From: Siphonodentalium dalli
Lineage: Eukaryota; Mollusca; Scaphopoda; Gadilida; Siphonodentaliidae
Length of the DNA: 64,000 bases
Assembly (NCBI GenBank): GCA_032622095.1
Contig: CP136069.1
Location: 105,180,278 to 105,244,277 of the forward strand
Direction of reading: 5' to 3'
How positions within the stretch are numbered: position 1 is the first letter of the stretch; the number at the start of each line of letters is the position of its first letter. This document shows positions 43,926 through 55,814 of this stretch, piece by piece. Under the pieces are notes generated by a model. The model was not told the origin of the DNA and did no database searches. It saw only the letters and a list, made by a program, of their open reading frames with translations. The translations under genes and the position numbers were made by a program.

Positions 43926-45229
43926 CGGCTCTTCTCTGTTCATTCAGGAAGGCTTAATGCATTCAAGATATCTCTAATTTTGTGTGATTTTGTCCTGATT
44001 TGACGGTTCCAGTACATCAAATAATCAACAGAAATTATTCCTGAACTATCAAAAACAGGCAATGGAATGATTTCCGATGTAACAGTTCTTATATGCTTAT
44101 GGTAATGCAAGTTTTTATAAGATAAACTGTCATATCTCTTCTTTTTCTTTTTCATAAAATGGAGCAGGATCTGGATTACATCAGATACTGCATAGGCATC
44201 GCTGAAAGTCATACCTCACAGAAATTTCTGATGGCCATACCTCACAGCTGACAGTCATACCTCACAGCTGATGTCATACTTCACATCTGATGCTCATACC
44301 AGACAGGCATTATATAGCAAGTACCTCACAGATTGACCAACAAGATGTGTTCATGAAGTTAGGAGAAGCAAACTGTGAAGCTTATTTAATGTCAGTGACA
44401 ATTATGAAAATAGATACCACTGATAACTTGGCTTGATTCAAGTCTTGCCCAAAAAGACCTTGTTGCAGTTTCATTTGAAGCTTCCAAGATTTGTTTCATT
44501 ATTTGAGTAAAGCTAGAAATTGTTGTTAATTTGAAAATTATATGACAAGGCATTAAATTAAGTTCATAGCGGTATCTATTTTTATAATAATTAGACTTGT
44601 TAATATGACCATTATTACATATTTTAAGAGATGTTTTGTTTGCATAGTGTTGAGTTAACTGAGATGGACACTCTTGATTTCCAAGAATCCATATATTGGC
44701 TTTATCATATATGCCTATTGTTGACCATAAGACCATCCAACATATTTAATTGAATATGAACAACATCTACTGTTTCAGAGCAGCAAAATGATAGCAGGAG
44801 AAAAACCCATGTCTAAACCCATCTTGTCTCCAAGAGGTTGGCCGTACCATGCTACAACATTTGATCAGTTGTGTATTCTCTAGTATTATCAGATTGCATC
44901 TTTAGTACATCCATTAGTAAATATGCAGATGATAATCAGAGTATTAACATAATTGTTTAGTTTTGTTAAGAAAATAATCACTAGATCAGTGAGATAATAT
45001 CAGACCACATTATTATTATCCACGTTACCATAGTTAAATATACAACAGATATCAATTTCTTGAGGCAACTTCTTGGAGTGATTGTCCCTGCTGCTGACAA
45101 TGGCATGCATTTTTATCCTGGAATCGAGAATTTATCATTTAAAACTGATGATGAATTATCATTGGTCATTAGACATGCATACTTCTGCAGTGCAGCTCAA
45201 ATATTGTTTTGTAACTACCTCACTATTAT
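43926..45229. other. Unassigned sequence with a short tandem repeat
   Basis: At 44205-44300 about four copies of TCATACCTCACAGCTGA or a close variant occur at intervals of 20-30 bp. Two minus-strand frames, 43940-44212 and 44392-44736 (90 and 114 codons), contain no recognisable domain and were not called. Confidence 0.4.
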
Positions 45230-45850
45230 CACGCTGTGCTTTGGGTCGGTAAATAATTGTTGGCTGGTAAATAGTCGTCAGTCGGCGATAAGCTGCTTTC
45301 AGTGGGTACATCTAAAAATGTGGGAAAGAACGCTATTTCGTTGCGACTTGGAAGGGATATTTCGGGCTTAGTATTTGTGTCTATCTTCCAGTTAACTGAC
45401 AGTGTAATAACCCAGCACATGAACATAGTATAAGAATCGTACATACATTATAATAGAGAAATTTACATAGCAAACGTGATTCTCAAACATTTTTCCCCAC
45501 ATTACTCGTTTAAATCAATGATATTTATTCTACAGGTAAGCATTTTGTGTTGTAGACAAATACCTTCCGATATGAATAGTAATGAGATATACTTGGTATT
45601 CATATCTGCACCAAAATAAACTTGTTTGGTAGTACTGTGTCGAAAAAATGGTTGGATTGTAGCATAATTGAAAAGTGATATGAAGGGTAAATACCATTTG
45701 GAGAACATACAGTTGCAATCACTGAGCGGACTATAGCAACAAACTGAACACATATCTGATCAAATAAAGTGGTATTATTAGATGATCTAAACACGATATT
45801 CTCTGGTAAATGGGGTGGCGAGGTGAAAATGCTCACTTGAAGCTAATAAA
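45230..45850 (-). repeat. Coding-like inverted pair, copy 1
   Basis: On the minus strand, frames give QHKMLTCRINIIDLNE (ending at 45502) and, further on, FLDVPTESSLSPTDDYLPAN with NYLPT. The plus-strand copy at 48956-49480 gives QHEMTIQRNSIDLNE and LPTE followed by DNYLPTDNYL. The shared DLNE is coded by GAT TTA AAC GAG here and GAT TTG AAT GAG there: only third positions differ. Stops separate the pieces here. It may be a decayed coding unit of an unknown element. No family is recognised. Confidence 0.4.
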
Positions 45851-47241
45851 CCACCATGCTCGTGAAATTCAACCAACCTTTATAGAGACACAGATAACAA
45901 CATTTAGCAAGGATACTTTTTTCACACTACAGTCACAACTCTACAAAACACCAATTGACGAAACATGTTCGATGTGGACATCCTTTCCCTGATGCTAGAT
46001 CATGCGCACATCATAGGCAATTAAAATCTGACTGAGATAGAGAGCTCGAAAGTTGTTGACTGGATGGACACATGGAAGGACATAAGTAATTTCTATATCC
46101 CTGTCAAACTTCGTTAGTAGGGCATAATTAATTTTTCTCACTGGTACAGTGCGGCCCAAGCTCTACAGGGTTGCTATCCTCTCATGGATTTTGACACTAT
46201 TTAGAGCATAATTTTTTACTTCATCAAAATTAAATTGATTAAAAACCCAACTTGTGTTGGAATTTCAAACTGTTGGAAAATTCCAATTGATATCAATTTC
46301 AGACCAAATTTGGACTAAATATTGAAATTATGTTACTGTTGGTCTAAAAACAACAAATTGCCCGCTAATTTTTACTTGAAAATTCAAACAATGAGAACAT
46401 TTGAAACATATATAGAAACCTATATAGAGAATCTACAAGGAGTCCCCAGTTTACAGCGGAATTTACAAAACGAGTCCAGTAAAATATGCCTTTGACGAGA
46501 TCCAGACCTAATTTTCTGGATGAGTTTTGTAAATTCCGCTATAAATTGGGGACGAGTTGTAGATTCTATTTATCACATGATTCAAAACATACTTAAATCA
46601 ACAAATGGGACGCAAAACTAACATCGGCTTCAAAAAGGCATGCGATGATGTTTCACGTAATTATGCATTGTTGTCCGCTTAAAGAAATAGTCCCAGATAA
46701 ATAAAGACGTATTTAATGGCATATATTTAATACAATATCTTTTCAAATTCTTCATTCATTATAGTTTGTTGGAAAAATATAGGAAGCCATAGTATTTTGA
46801 GACGTAGCATACGGAATGTAAACAGACGACAAACCGGAAGTCAAATGTTACCTGGCACTATTTCCTGTTATTAAACAAACGTTTAATATCACAATTTATA
46901 GAATGGGTTTATTGAATGGAATATGGGTTGGATCATGTAATTAATATGAAATTCCCAACAAATGTTGTGTGAGACATGAATTTTCCAACTGTTCAAAATA
47001 TTGACCAAAATCCACCACCTGCCCCCTTCCTTGGCTTGCTAGGGAATTAAATGAAATTCTCAAATGAATGCTTCACAAACTATTTTTCAATGTAATGAAC
47101 ACTCGCAAGTCTGTTTTTACCACGTAGGCATGCTGATTGATCAAAGCCTCGATATAAACACCAAGCTGCCCATGTGCGTGTATACTATTTTCTTCCCCAA
47201 GATAATTTAGCATGTGTCTGTGCGAATATCATATGTGCCTA
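45851..47241. other. Unassigned sequence around a palindrome
   Basis: Apart from the palindrome at 46430-46565 nothing recognisable was found. It ends in CCTAATT, the flank of the family F element. Confidence 0.35.
46430..46565. repeat. Imperfect palindrome, ~52-bp arms
   Basis: AGAATCTACAAGGAGTCCCC, AGCGGAATTTACAAAACGAG and TCCAG pair with CTGGATGAGTTTTGTAAATT, CCGCTATAAATTGGGGACGA and TTGTAGATTCT. The spacer is about 32 bp. Probably a small foldback insertion. Confidence 0.75.
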
Positions 47242-48395
47242 ATTATACCCCCACTTTCGAAGAAAATGGGGGGGTATACTGGATTGACTGCGTCCGTCCG
47301 TCCATCCATCCGTCCGACCGTCTGTCTGTCTAGCCGTCTGTCCTTCACACTTTCTCCATCCATGTGTCCGTCTGTTCGTCCGTGTTTACTAATGACTACT
47401 TATGTGGCTAAGATTGTGTAAAATGGATATTTATGTGCATAACTTCCGTTGCGTGGATAGCCACGTAACAGCTTTCAGATGGACGTTCTAAAATGATCTA
47501 TTTGGCCTAATCAGGTTATTTAATTTTGTAGTCACTCAAAATTTGGAGAAAAAAAAGTCCATCGATTTAGACATCCATGACCCGTCAATAGGAGATGTCG
47601 GACACTGACAAGACATTTATGTGGCTAGCCACCCAATCACGGACCTGTCAGTTTCTCCTATTCCACTGTACCAGTTGCTGTGAGCAAGTTTTTGAGTTTT
47701 AATCAGCTTCTTCTGCTATAATTCCAACATGTTATGAATCCATAATCTGGAGTTTTATCACTATCTACTACTTGATAGCCACTTAAAATTTTATGGCTAC
47801 TTGAGAAGCCACATAAAACCTAAAGCCACATTACCATTTCTAGCCACATAGGTCGAAGCCACATATCTACCCATTTGTTGGTACGTCAGTCCGACCTCAT
47901 AACTTGAACAACTATGAACCGATTTCAATAATTTTTTGTATGCAATCTCCTTAGGACGGTCTCTCCGCATGATGCTAATTGCTAATTTTATTTTTCAAGT
48001 TGCGCTTCATTTTCGACTTATTTTGACTTAGAAAATTCTGTCCGACTTAATAACTTTAACAAATATGAACCGATTTCAATAATTTTTGGTATACATGCTT
48101 CTCACAATACCTTCTCTACATGATGCGGCTAGGGATTGGCTCAGACTGTTTTTCGTAATATTACACTTCATTTTCGACTTATTTTGACTTAGAAAATTCT
48201 GTCTGACTTAATAACTTTAACAAATATGAACCAATTTGAATAATTTTTTCTGTACACGCTTCTTGTGACACCATATCGATATTATTAGTCCGAATTTTTC
48301 TTTAAAGTTAAAAATCTTTTTTGTTGGGTTTATGGATTATGCGGGTTGAATTTGCCACGGTGGGGGTATGCTAGCACTCGAGTGCACACTTTTGT
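47242..48395 (+). mobile_element. Family F tandem-core element
   Basis: The 5' palindrome, after TT, is ATACCCCCACTTTC and AAATGGGGGGGTAT, followed by ACTGGATTGACTG and a CCGTCCGTCCATCCATCCGTC stretch, here given as CCGTCCGTCCATCCATCCG. The first part (47400-47880) contains several TGTGGCTA and TAGCCACATA words that pair with one another. Then cores at about 161-bp spacing have GACTTAATAACTTTAACAAA, GAACCGATTTCAATAATTTT and TTCGACTTATTTTGACTTAG. The 3' end has CACGGTGGGGGTATG, the inverse of the 5' arm, the hairpin GCACTC-GAGTGC, and CACTTTTGT followed by T. Non-coding. Confidence 0.75.
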
Positions 48396-48955
48396 TGATT
48401 ATGGAATCCGATTTAGGCATCACCCCATTTCCGGGTTTTCGATTTTACATTTATAGTATGAAAACAGCCCTGTCTTTAATCTTAATGCCTCATTTGGACT
48501 TGGGATGACAGCAGGAAGAACCTTCAATGCATTTATGTCCTTAATGTTCGCTTGTCCAAGAACCTTTCTAAGTATCTAAGTTCACATTCGATGTGGTCAA
48601 CAATGTTGTGGTCAATATATTTATGTGAGATTATCATGCTTTGGTCCAGTGGTATGGCATTTAAATACCTCGGTCATCTCTAAAAATTAAAAGTTATATC
48701 TGACAATATTGGGGGTATAGGGAGATTTATACCTAGATGTAGATTTTGAGCATGGAGGTGAGCCGATTGATAAAAATAGAATATCAAGTTATTGAATTGC
48801 CAAGAACCCCTGACCTTACAGGATATAACAAGTTTTCCTGTGTAAAAATAAACCTATATAGCTAGGAACAAATTTTGATTTTCCATTAGGATATATCATT
48901 TCAATCGATATCACCTTGAAGATGTAACTAGTGGCTAATGGATTGGATGGCAAAG
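48396..48955. other. Unassigned sequence
   Basis: No supported gene or repeat. Confidence 0.3.
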
Positions 48956-49480
48956 CAACATTCTAGAACAGCATCCCGATATTGCTACCAATCCAAAAGC
49001 CACAAAACACCTTAGTTACGTGTTTCCGTGTTCTTAAATTTACAATGACATGTGCTCGAGTCAAACTTTGTGCAAAATTGTAGTGTATCAAGCGATTATA
49101 TTGAAATGGGGTACCACAAATGAAAGCCCAATCGATAATAACCCAATACACATCTCCAAAGACATGTTTCCACAACATGAGATGACCATCCAAAGAAACT
49201 CTATAGATTTGAATGAGTTATATGGGGGAAAACTCAAGAAGGCAACTTTAGCACCTAAAAATTGTCCGTTGGAATTCATTTACGTTCTAGTATCCAATGG
49301 GCTATACCAGTCCTTGTTAATAGCTGGACCATTTGCACAAATATTAAATGCAAATGTCCCATATCACAAAGAAAACCTGTGCTACCGACAACTCTTAATA
49401 TCTCTACCCACTGAATGATGTTTTGCGTGAGCTGACAACTATTTACCAACCGACAACTATTTACTAACCTGAATACCCAG
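48956..49480 (+). repeat. Coding-like inverted pair, copy 2, with a 122-codon frame
   Basis: The counterpart of 45230-45850 on the other strand. A frame is open at 49050-49418, with KWGTTNESPIDNNPIHISKD, then QHEMTIQRNSIDLNELYGG, CPLEFIYVLVSNGLYQSL and ending LLISLPTE. Past the stop, sequence coding for DNYLPTDNYLL is also shared with copy 1, so homology is not confined to this frame. No signal peptide, known fold motif or splice-site logic was seen. It might be a decayed element gene or an old host pseudogene pair. Confidence 0.4.
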
Positions 49481-50554
49481 TGTGATTATACTTTAATGAT
49501 CAGGGGTTGTTTGTCATTTTTATATATAGCCTTGTATATGTATCTTCATTATTTCATTGTTATTAGTGGATCCCTACCTGTGGATTATGTTTGATAGTAC
49601 TGGACAGCAGAGCAGCAAAGCATTCATTCATTGTTTCACAAAAATTTAAGTCTTTGTTTGATTACTCACTCCTCCTGTATGTATGCATTTGCAAATATTT
49701 TTCTTTAGAGGGAAATGTGCTGCACTGTCTCAACTCATTATAAACAATGATTTCTATTCTGTCACATATAAACACCAATAATACACTTTCGATCCACTTC
49801 AAATAAACACTAAAATTGAATCCGAAGTCACCATCCAATCAAGCTGCATGTAACAAGGTACCGAGGCTGATGACGGTATTGTTCGTTTAATTGTTCAGAA
49901 AATATAATAATAATTCATTCAATGAAATTATTTTGCAATATCCTCACAATCAAACCAAATTCATAACAAATTCACAAATGGCCTGGTTAATTTGAAATCA
50001 AAATTGGTGCCCAATCCGGATTTCAGATCAATTGAAAAGTCTTTAATAAGCTGGGTCCTAATCTGAAACCATTCCTAACCTGCAACAGTTCTGTAAATCT
50101 AGAACCATAGAGTCCCTATATGTTTCAAGCGCGAGTCCAGAATATCAAGGCATATTCATACATGTACATGTTCAGTTTACTGTTGCCAAATATTGAAGCT
50201 TGTGTCTAGAGCAAATTTATTTTCTAAAGATAATCTTAGATATATGATTTGTAACAATCCTTGAGCTACATAATAATCACCTCAAAAAAGTAAGTTCCCC
50301 CTGATATGTTAGAGGATATCTTGAGACATATTTAATAGATAGAACACAGTGAAACTATTTTGGAAAGATAATCTCCTATATAATCATCAATTATGACTAA
50401 ATTCTAAATTGTAGGATTCTTTCAAAACAGTCCAATATGGGGGGACTTACTTTTGTTTAGGTGTTTAGATAGAACATCATCGGATGACAGAAAAAAAATC
50501 ATTTTTCTCAGAGTTATTCCCCTTTCTTAACTGAGAAAACTTTACACCATTTTT
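49481..50554. other. Unassigned AT-rich sequence
   Basis: Nothing supported. It ends in CATTTTT, the flank of family G. Just upstream, CAGAGTTATTCCCCTTTCTT with AACTGAGAAAA resembles the end of an E- or F-type core, so decayed element sequence may begin near 50480. Confidence 0.35.
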
Positions 50555-51851
50555 ATGTTTACCCATGCCATAGTATGGTAAACATAGTATCGTTGTCCAG
50601 ATTGACCACTCGTCATTAGTCCGTCTGTCTGTCCGTCTGTCTGTCTGTCTGTCTGTCTGTCTGTAGACACTTTACGCATGGTGCGATAACTGAAATATTT
50701 TCTATCTGATCGGAACCAAATTGTGTGTATGAATTTCTCAGCACAAAAGACAGATCGAGATCGAATATGGGTTTGATCCGAGTTTTTTTTTACGGAGTTA
50801 TGCCCCTTTTTCGACTTAGAATTCACAGATTCTGTGATAACTAAAAAATTTGGTATGTGAGTTTCTCAGACCAAAATACAGATCGAGTTCGAATATGGGT
50901 TTGATCAGATTATTTTTAACTGAGTTATGGGCCTTTGACATAGAATTCATGCATGCTTCGATAAATCAACTATTTTTCATTTGATAGGAACCAAATTTGG
51001 TATGTGAGTTTCTCAACTCAAAATACAGATCGAGTTTGAATATGGGTTAGATCCGATTTTGTATACCAGAGTTATGGCCCTTTTCAACTAAGAATTGAAC
51101 AGATATGAGATTTTTATGCTTACAATATACCCTGTAACCCCAGCAGCTTACAATTAATTACCTGTGATATCAGTTGAGCTCTAAGAGAGAGACAAGAGTT
51201 AAAGCTGTATTATTGGAATTAGAGTTATTTTTAGCCATCATATGTTCAGCACAGCAATGAAAGGCGTAACCCATTCATTAATCAATGGACTCTCGAATTT
51301 TGTTCTAAAAGTATAAATTGGAATAGTCTATTGTTCATTTGTAGGGATGTTTATTGCATTTCCATAGTGTGTGCACAGTGTTGGCCCAGGGTTTATCAAC
51401 TCCCACATAGCTCTCTGGTTTAGCCTATCAATGCAACATTCAAGTGAAATACCTGGTACAGTCCCCTAACTTTATAGAGTTAATATTGTTAACCCTGGTC
51501 ATCAATTTTATGCTTTTGTATATTTCTCATGTAATCATTCTCCTATTATATCTCCAGGTTTCTCCTCCTTCACTTGTATGAATTTTTGTAGTTAAAAATG
51601 AACCCTTCTCAACATTCCTGATACTTTAATAGAAATACCTTTCGTCTGATATATCTCCTTTTATTGAGATGTATGCAAATTTGGTATGTGAGTTTCTCAG
51701 CCCAAAATACAGATAGAATTCAAATTTGGGTTTGATCCATTTTTTTTAAACGGAGTTATGGCTTATGGATTTTAGCGTCTAAGCTGAAAATAGCCAATCG
51801 CTATCGCCAAGGTATGGGTTAAACATCTGCCGATCGTGATCGGCCTCTCGT
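50555..51851 (+). mobile_element. Family G tandem-core element
   Basis: The 5' palindrome is ATGTTTACCCATGCCAT and ATGGTAAACAT, followed by AGTATCGTTGTCC and a run of CTGT/CCGT words (TCCGTCTGTCTGTCTGTC). The cores have CGGAACCAAATTGTGTGTAT, GTGAGTTTCTCAG, ATACAGATCGAGTTCGAAT, GGGTTTGATC and GAGTTATGGCCCTTTT or close variants. Unrelated DNA of about 550 bp lies between cores at about 51105-51655. The 3' end holds GGTATGGGTTAAACAT, the inverse of the 5' arm, the hairpin CCGATC-GT-GATCGG and CCTCTCGT followed by T. Non-coding. Confidence 0.75.
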
Positions 51852-52910
51852 TATTTTTTTATTTTTGAATTATTTTTACCAAATTTCAATTTGTTTTGTT
51901 CCGAAAAAGGCAACCTCCAAAGAAAACCAACTTTTTATGGGTGGATATGTGGTTGGTGACCTTTTATTTACATAGCATCGAGAAAGTAAGTGACTTATCT
52001 CACAGCAAAAATCTTATTTATTAATTTAAAAAATTAATCTTTTGACCAAACAACAATTTAAAGATATTGTATTGTTCTCACATTTTGATCATAATAATGC
52101 GCCTTCCATGCTATCATACCACCGTCAGCCACAAGACCAAACTATTGCATCAGACAGCTAGGCTTTACCAACAGATTGAGTCGCACTCAGGATATATATC
52201 ACAGACAGTAGAGTAATATGTGCTTCTGGTTGGTCCCATCCAAGAGACACATTCACTCAAGTAACTATAAATAATATTTAACTCAGGAAATATGCTTTTA
52301 CCATTTTCATGTGTCATTCCCAAGTGCCTGAATATCTGCTGACTGGCTGGTTGTTTATACACGTATCCTGGCAGTATATGGGTTTCCATTTCGTTATAAA
52401 TCTGAACCTTTTACGATAATAAGTTTATAGTTATTTTTTGATAAAAAATCTAGTTAAAAAATTTAATATAAAAGGTAATTATGATACTACAAGTTCTGGC
52501 CTTGTCCCTGTAACAGTAGTTATCATAATAAATGCACATCACATCATACATGAATTGGGACCAACCAGATACATATAATTCTTATAGCTAACTATTTTGA
52601 GTAATGTATTTTCAATCGTATATATACTTTAATGTCAGACAGGGCCCATCAGTCTTTTCTGATACATAAATAACTATAATAATCAAGATGAGTTAATATT
52701 TACTACAATTTTTTATGCTATGTGCACCTGTCTTATGTAAATAATCCAGAAATCACTGCTTCATCTATGTATGCTTTGTGTCAATTTTGAGCGCTTTCCA
52801 TGTTTCCTAACATTTCCTTTGCATGTTGCAACATTTAGTTTCTTCCTAATAATGTATTGTGTATGACTGATTAATAATTTACTCCTCTTAGAATATGTCG
52901 CAATTACTTA
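51852..52910. other. Unassigned AT-rich sequence
   Basis: Nothing supported in this 1-kb stretch. Confidence 0.3.
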
Positions 52911-53240
52911 TAGTCTGGTCGTTGAAGTCAAATGCAGGGTCAACCTAGAACAAATTGTTAGTATACAAAGGTGATTTTGGTGTCAAAACATGCGCAAATA
53001 TCCAAGGAAGAATTTATCTAAAATCTGCTTTGGGGAGAATTTGTTATCCAAGATGGTGTCCAACATGGTTGTCTATATTACATCAGTTCTTGAAATAATC
53101 ATTATACGATATGTTGTGGCATAGGAATTATGCAGTTATACCAGTTTGTGACAAGGACAGAAAATAATACAATCGTGGCCATCAAATGGCCATCAAAATG
53201 GCTGCAACTCCAAGACATACCACGATGAAACTAACATATT
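52911..53240 (-). repeat. Repeat D, copy on the minus strand
   Basis: Read on the minus strand it gives GCCATTTTGATGGCCATTTG, ACCATGTTGGACACCATCTT, GGATAACAAATTCTCCCCAA, GCAGATTTTAGATA, TTTTGACACCAAAATCACC, AACAATTTGTTCTAGG and TTCAACGACCAGACTAT. The order is the same as in 2745-3420 and 55020-55262. Its 3' word CAACGACCAGACTAT is shared with the 55-kb copy. Confidence 0.55.
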
Positions 53241-53392
53241 GGATAACCACCTAGAAGTGAAAATACGTATTGGTAATATAAAAGTCCTGTTGTTAGGTAT
53301 CTTTAAAGGTACACAGATAATTAAAACAGATCCATCTGCAGGATTTGTCAGTCACTGCAACACAAGTCAAACCCAATGATTCACATCTTTAG
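53241..53392. other. Short unassigned spacer
   Basis: Nothing recognised. Its last four bases are the TTAG flank of the MITE. Confidence 0.3.
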
Positions 53393-53622
53393 CCCTTTCA
53401 TGGTGGGAGCTGCACTGGTGCAGCATTAACGACTCGCAGCCAGTGGGAACCTTGCATATATAAGAGAATGCATTGGCCTACAAGATGAAGGTAAAAATTA
53501 TGAGGCCAATGTGTTCTCTTATATATACGAGGCTCCCTATGGGAGACTCGCATATATAAGAGAATGCCTTGGCACATTTGGTTTTCGCATAATATCAGGA
53601 AGTTGATCCCGTCATGAAAGAG
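53393..53622. mobile_element. piggyBac-type MITE, family P, best copy
   Basis: The ends are CCCTTTCATGGTGGGAGCTG on the left and GATCCCGTCATGAAAGAG on the right, inverted over about 14 bp. The right flank is TTAA; the left flank is TTAG, one base from TTAA. Inside are TGCACTGGTGCAGC, then three copies of a TATATAAGAGAATGC/GCATTCTCTTATATA word, two of which flank GAGGCTCCC-TAT-GGGAGACTC, itself a palindrome. TTAA targets and CCCTTT ends are typical of piggyBac. There is no transposase. Fragments of the same family lie near 12656, 18998, 37770, 55565 and 59744. Confidence 0.7.
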
Positions 53623-55019
53623 TTAAGGTTTGGGTTTTCTGCTTTAAATATCCAACATCTAACTGTAATAATTGTGATTAATTATTGAATGCAACACAGA
53701 AACTGAAGTGCATACTCTTGCATACATTTCCGGAATTTTCTACACTCTCCGTGATAATAAATAATACACATTTGACCAATGCTTATTATACTGTAAAGAA
53801 AGACTCATCTCTTCATTAGATTAGCGCCATATCTCACCAGATACAGATTACAATTTATGTAAGACTATTAATGTTCACGCTGCTACCAAACCGGTTTATT
53901 ATTAGACAATTTTGTTCAAATTACATCAGTCACTTACTTTACAACTGAAATATGCTACCACGCAATGAACAATATTAGGCCAAATAAAAATTATTATTTG
54001 AGTCTCAGACACCGCCGTATTGAAATAAATGGCCCGCACTGGTCATTTTATTAAATTTTTTATGTAAAAAAAAAAAGTCAAACAAAAAAAAAAACATTTT
54101 TTTTTTCAAAATTATTTTGGTATGTTTTTACCAACATATCCATACGTATTGTGCATTAATTGCAAAATACATGAACTCTTAACATATCTCTGTTTAATGT
54201 GTGAAGATTGACTGACATATATACATACAGTATAGTGACATAGAACATTATGAAAGTAGATGACTACATTAAAAAAATGATTAGCTGATCATCATAGTCT
54301 GGTGTACTAATTGTAACTCCAGAAAAATTCAAAAGTGCTCACACTGGGCCAAAAAATATTTTGGCCAAAAGTTTGATAACTGACTAAAATTATTTTTAAT
54401 TTATTTTTACTCAGGATAAAACCATAATTTAAACAATATAAAAACAACTTTAAGAACCTAATATTATACGTTATTATGTTATAAACCCACTTGACCAAGT
54501 GCAATTTGGCTCACCGTGTTCGCCAACTAATTAGCTATTTTCGCGAAGATAAAAAAAACCTGTTGCTTATAACCATGACGTGACAACTGTCATCAATATG
54601 TTGGATTAAAACCTGTACAATGTGAAGCCAGGTTTATATTATTGTTATTAATCCCTAGCTAGATCGGAGTCAATTTATAACACATTACGTCACTGACATG
54701 CCATTTGGTAGCGCTGATCACTGGTACATCCAATTATGGGACAATGCATTAATGTATTATATCTTACAGACCGCCCAATCAACAAAAAATTACAGAACAA
54801 GTGCATAGATTAAATCTTTTCAAGTTGACAAAGTGCTTTAAAGCCAATATTAAATGAAGAGGTTGGTTAAATGTTAAAGCTTAACTTCAATATGGGTTTT
54901 CATGATACGATGTTTCCGAAGTACGAAACCCGCATGTTTAATAAGACCGGTGAATCGGCGATACTGTTCCGTCGTCTAATTTTGTCGAGCTATTTAGGGC
55001 TTTTGAATTATATTTCCGT
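53623..55019. other. Unassigned AT-rich sequence
   Basis: Poly-A and poly-T runs lie at 54060-54110. Nothing else is supported. Confidence 0.35.
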
Positions 55020-55262
55020 CTCCATTTGAGGTAAAAAAAAACTTTGGCCAAATAAAATTTGTTTTGGCCATTTTCGAAAAAAATTCAACAATTTCCAATA
55101 CCAACAGCATATTAGACGCCATCTTGAATAGCAAATTTTCCCCAAGGCTGATTTTAACGGATTTTGGATATATTGTTCCCCATATTCCGCCTGACAAAAT
55201 GACACCAAAAACAGCTTACTAACAATTTGTACAGGTCTAATGCTTCAACGACCAGACTATTA
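55020..55262 (+). repeat. Repeat D, 3' part
   Basis: AGACGCCATCTTGAATAGCA, TTTTCCCCAAGGCTGATTTT, GGATTTTGGATATATTGTTC, AAATGACACCAAAAACAGC, TACAGGTCTAATGC and TCAACGACCAGACTATTA follow the order seen at 3290-3420. The 5' half of D is missing or too diverged. Confidence 0.55.
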
Positions 55263-55814
55263 GACAAATTCCATATAGACATATTTACCTAAAATGTCTC
55301 ACTGAATCTGTAAATGAAATAATTTGCTATTGTTGTTGTTATTATCTGTTGTTGATTATTACACCACAGTGCTCATATTCACTAGTGCTATCTCACAGCT
55401 GCAGTGTTCCACATCAAAACTGTAGATTATTGCTCACACAGAGAATTCTGTTATTTAGTGTTCTTTCCAGGGGGGGGGGGGGGTTCTGCAGAAAAATTCC
55501 AGACACATGGAGGGGGTGGTGGGTGATTCAAGGTGGATCACTCATGATTATATGATACTATAAGGGTGCCTCCCATATATAAGAGAATGCACTTGCTTAG
55601 GTGCATGCAGCCCAGCTGTGTAGCTATTGAGTTGGCTGATTTTAATAAAGCTACATCAAGCAACATTTTCATTTCAGAGGCACATATTATACTAGGGGGT
55701 TGCTCGTCACAAAATGACGGGTATATGAATGTTCTTTGTTACTTTCTAGTGTCCACGGTCATGAACAAATTCTCATTTCTATATTAGAAATGGAATGGTC
55801 ATGCTTCTCTTTTT
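55263..55814. other. Unassigned sequence with a poly-G run and a MITE fragment
   Basis: A run of about 14 G lies at 55471-55484. At 55565-55600, GGTGCCTCCCATATATAAG then AGAATGCACTTGC is a short piece of MITE family P. Nothing else is supported. Confidence 0.4.

Noticed and set aside
47212-47421. Proline/serine-rich 69-codon frame
   Set aside because: It is the CCGT-rich head of family F read in frame.
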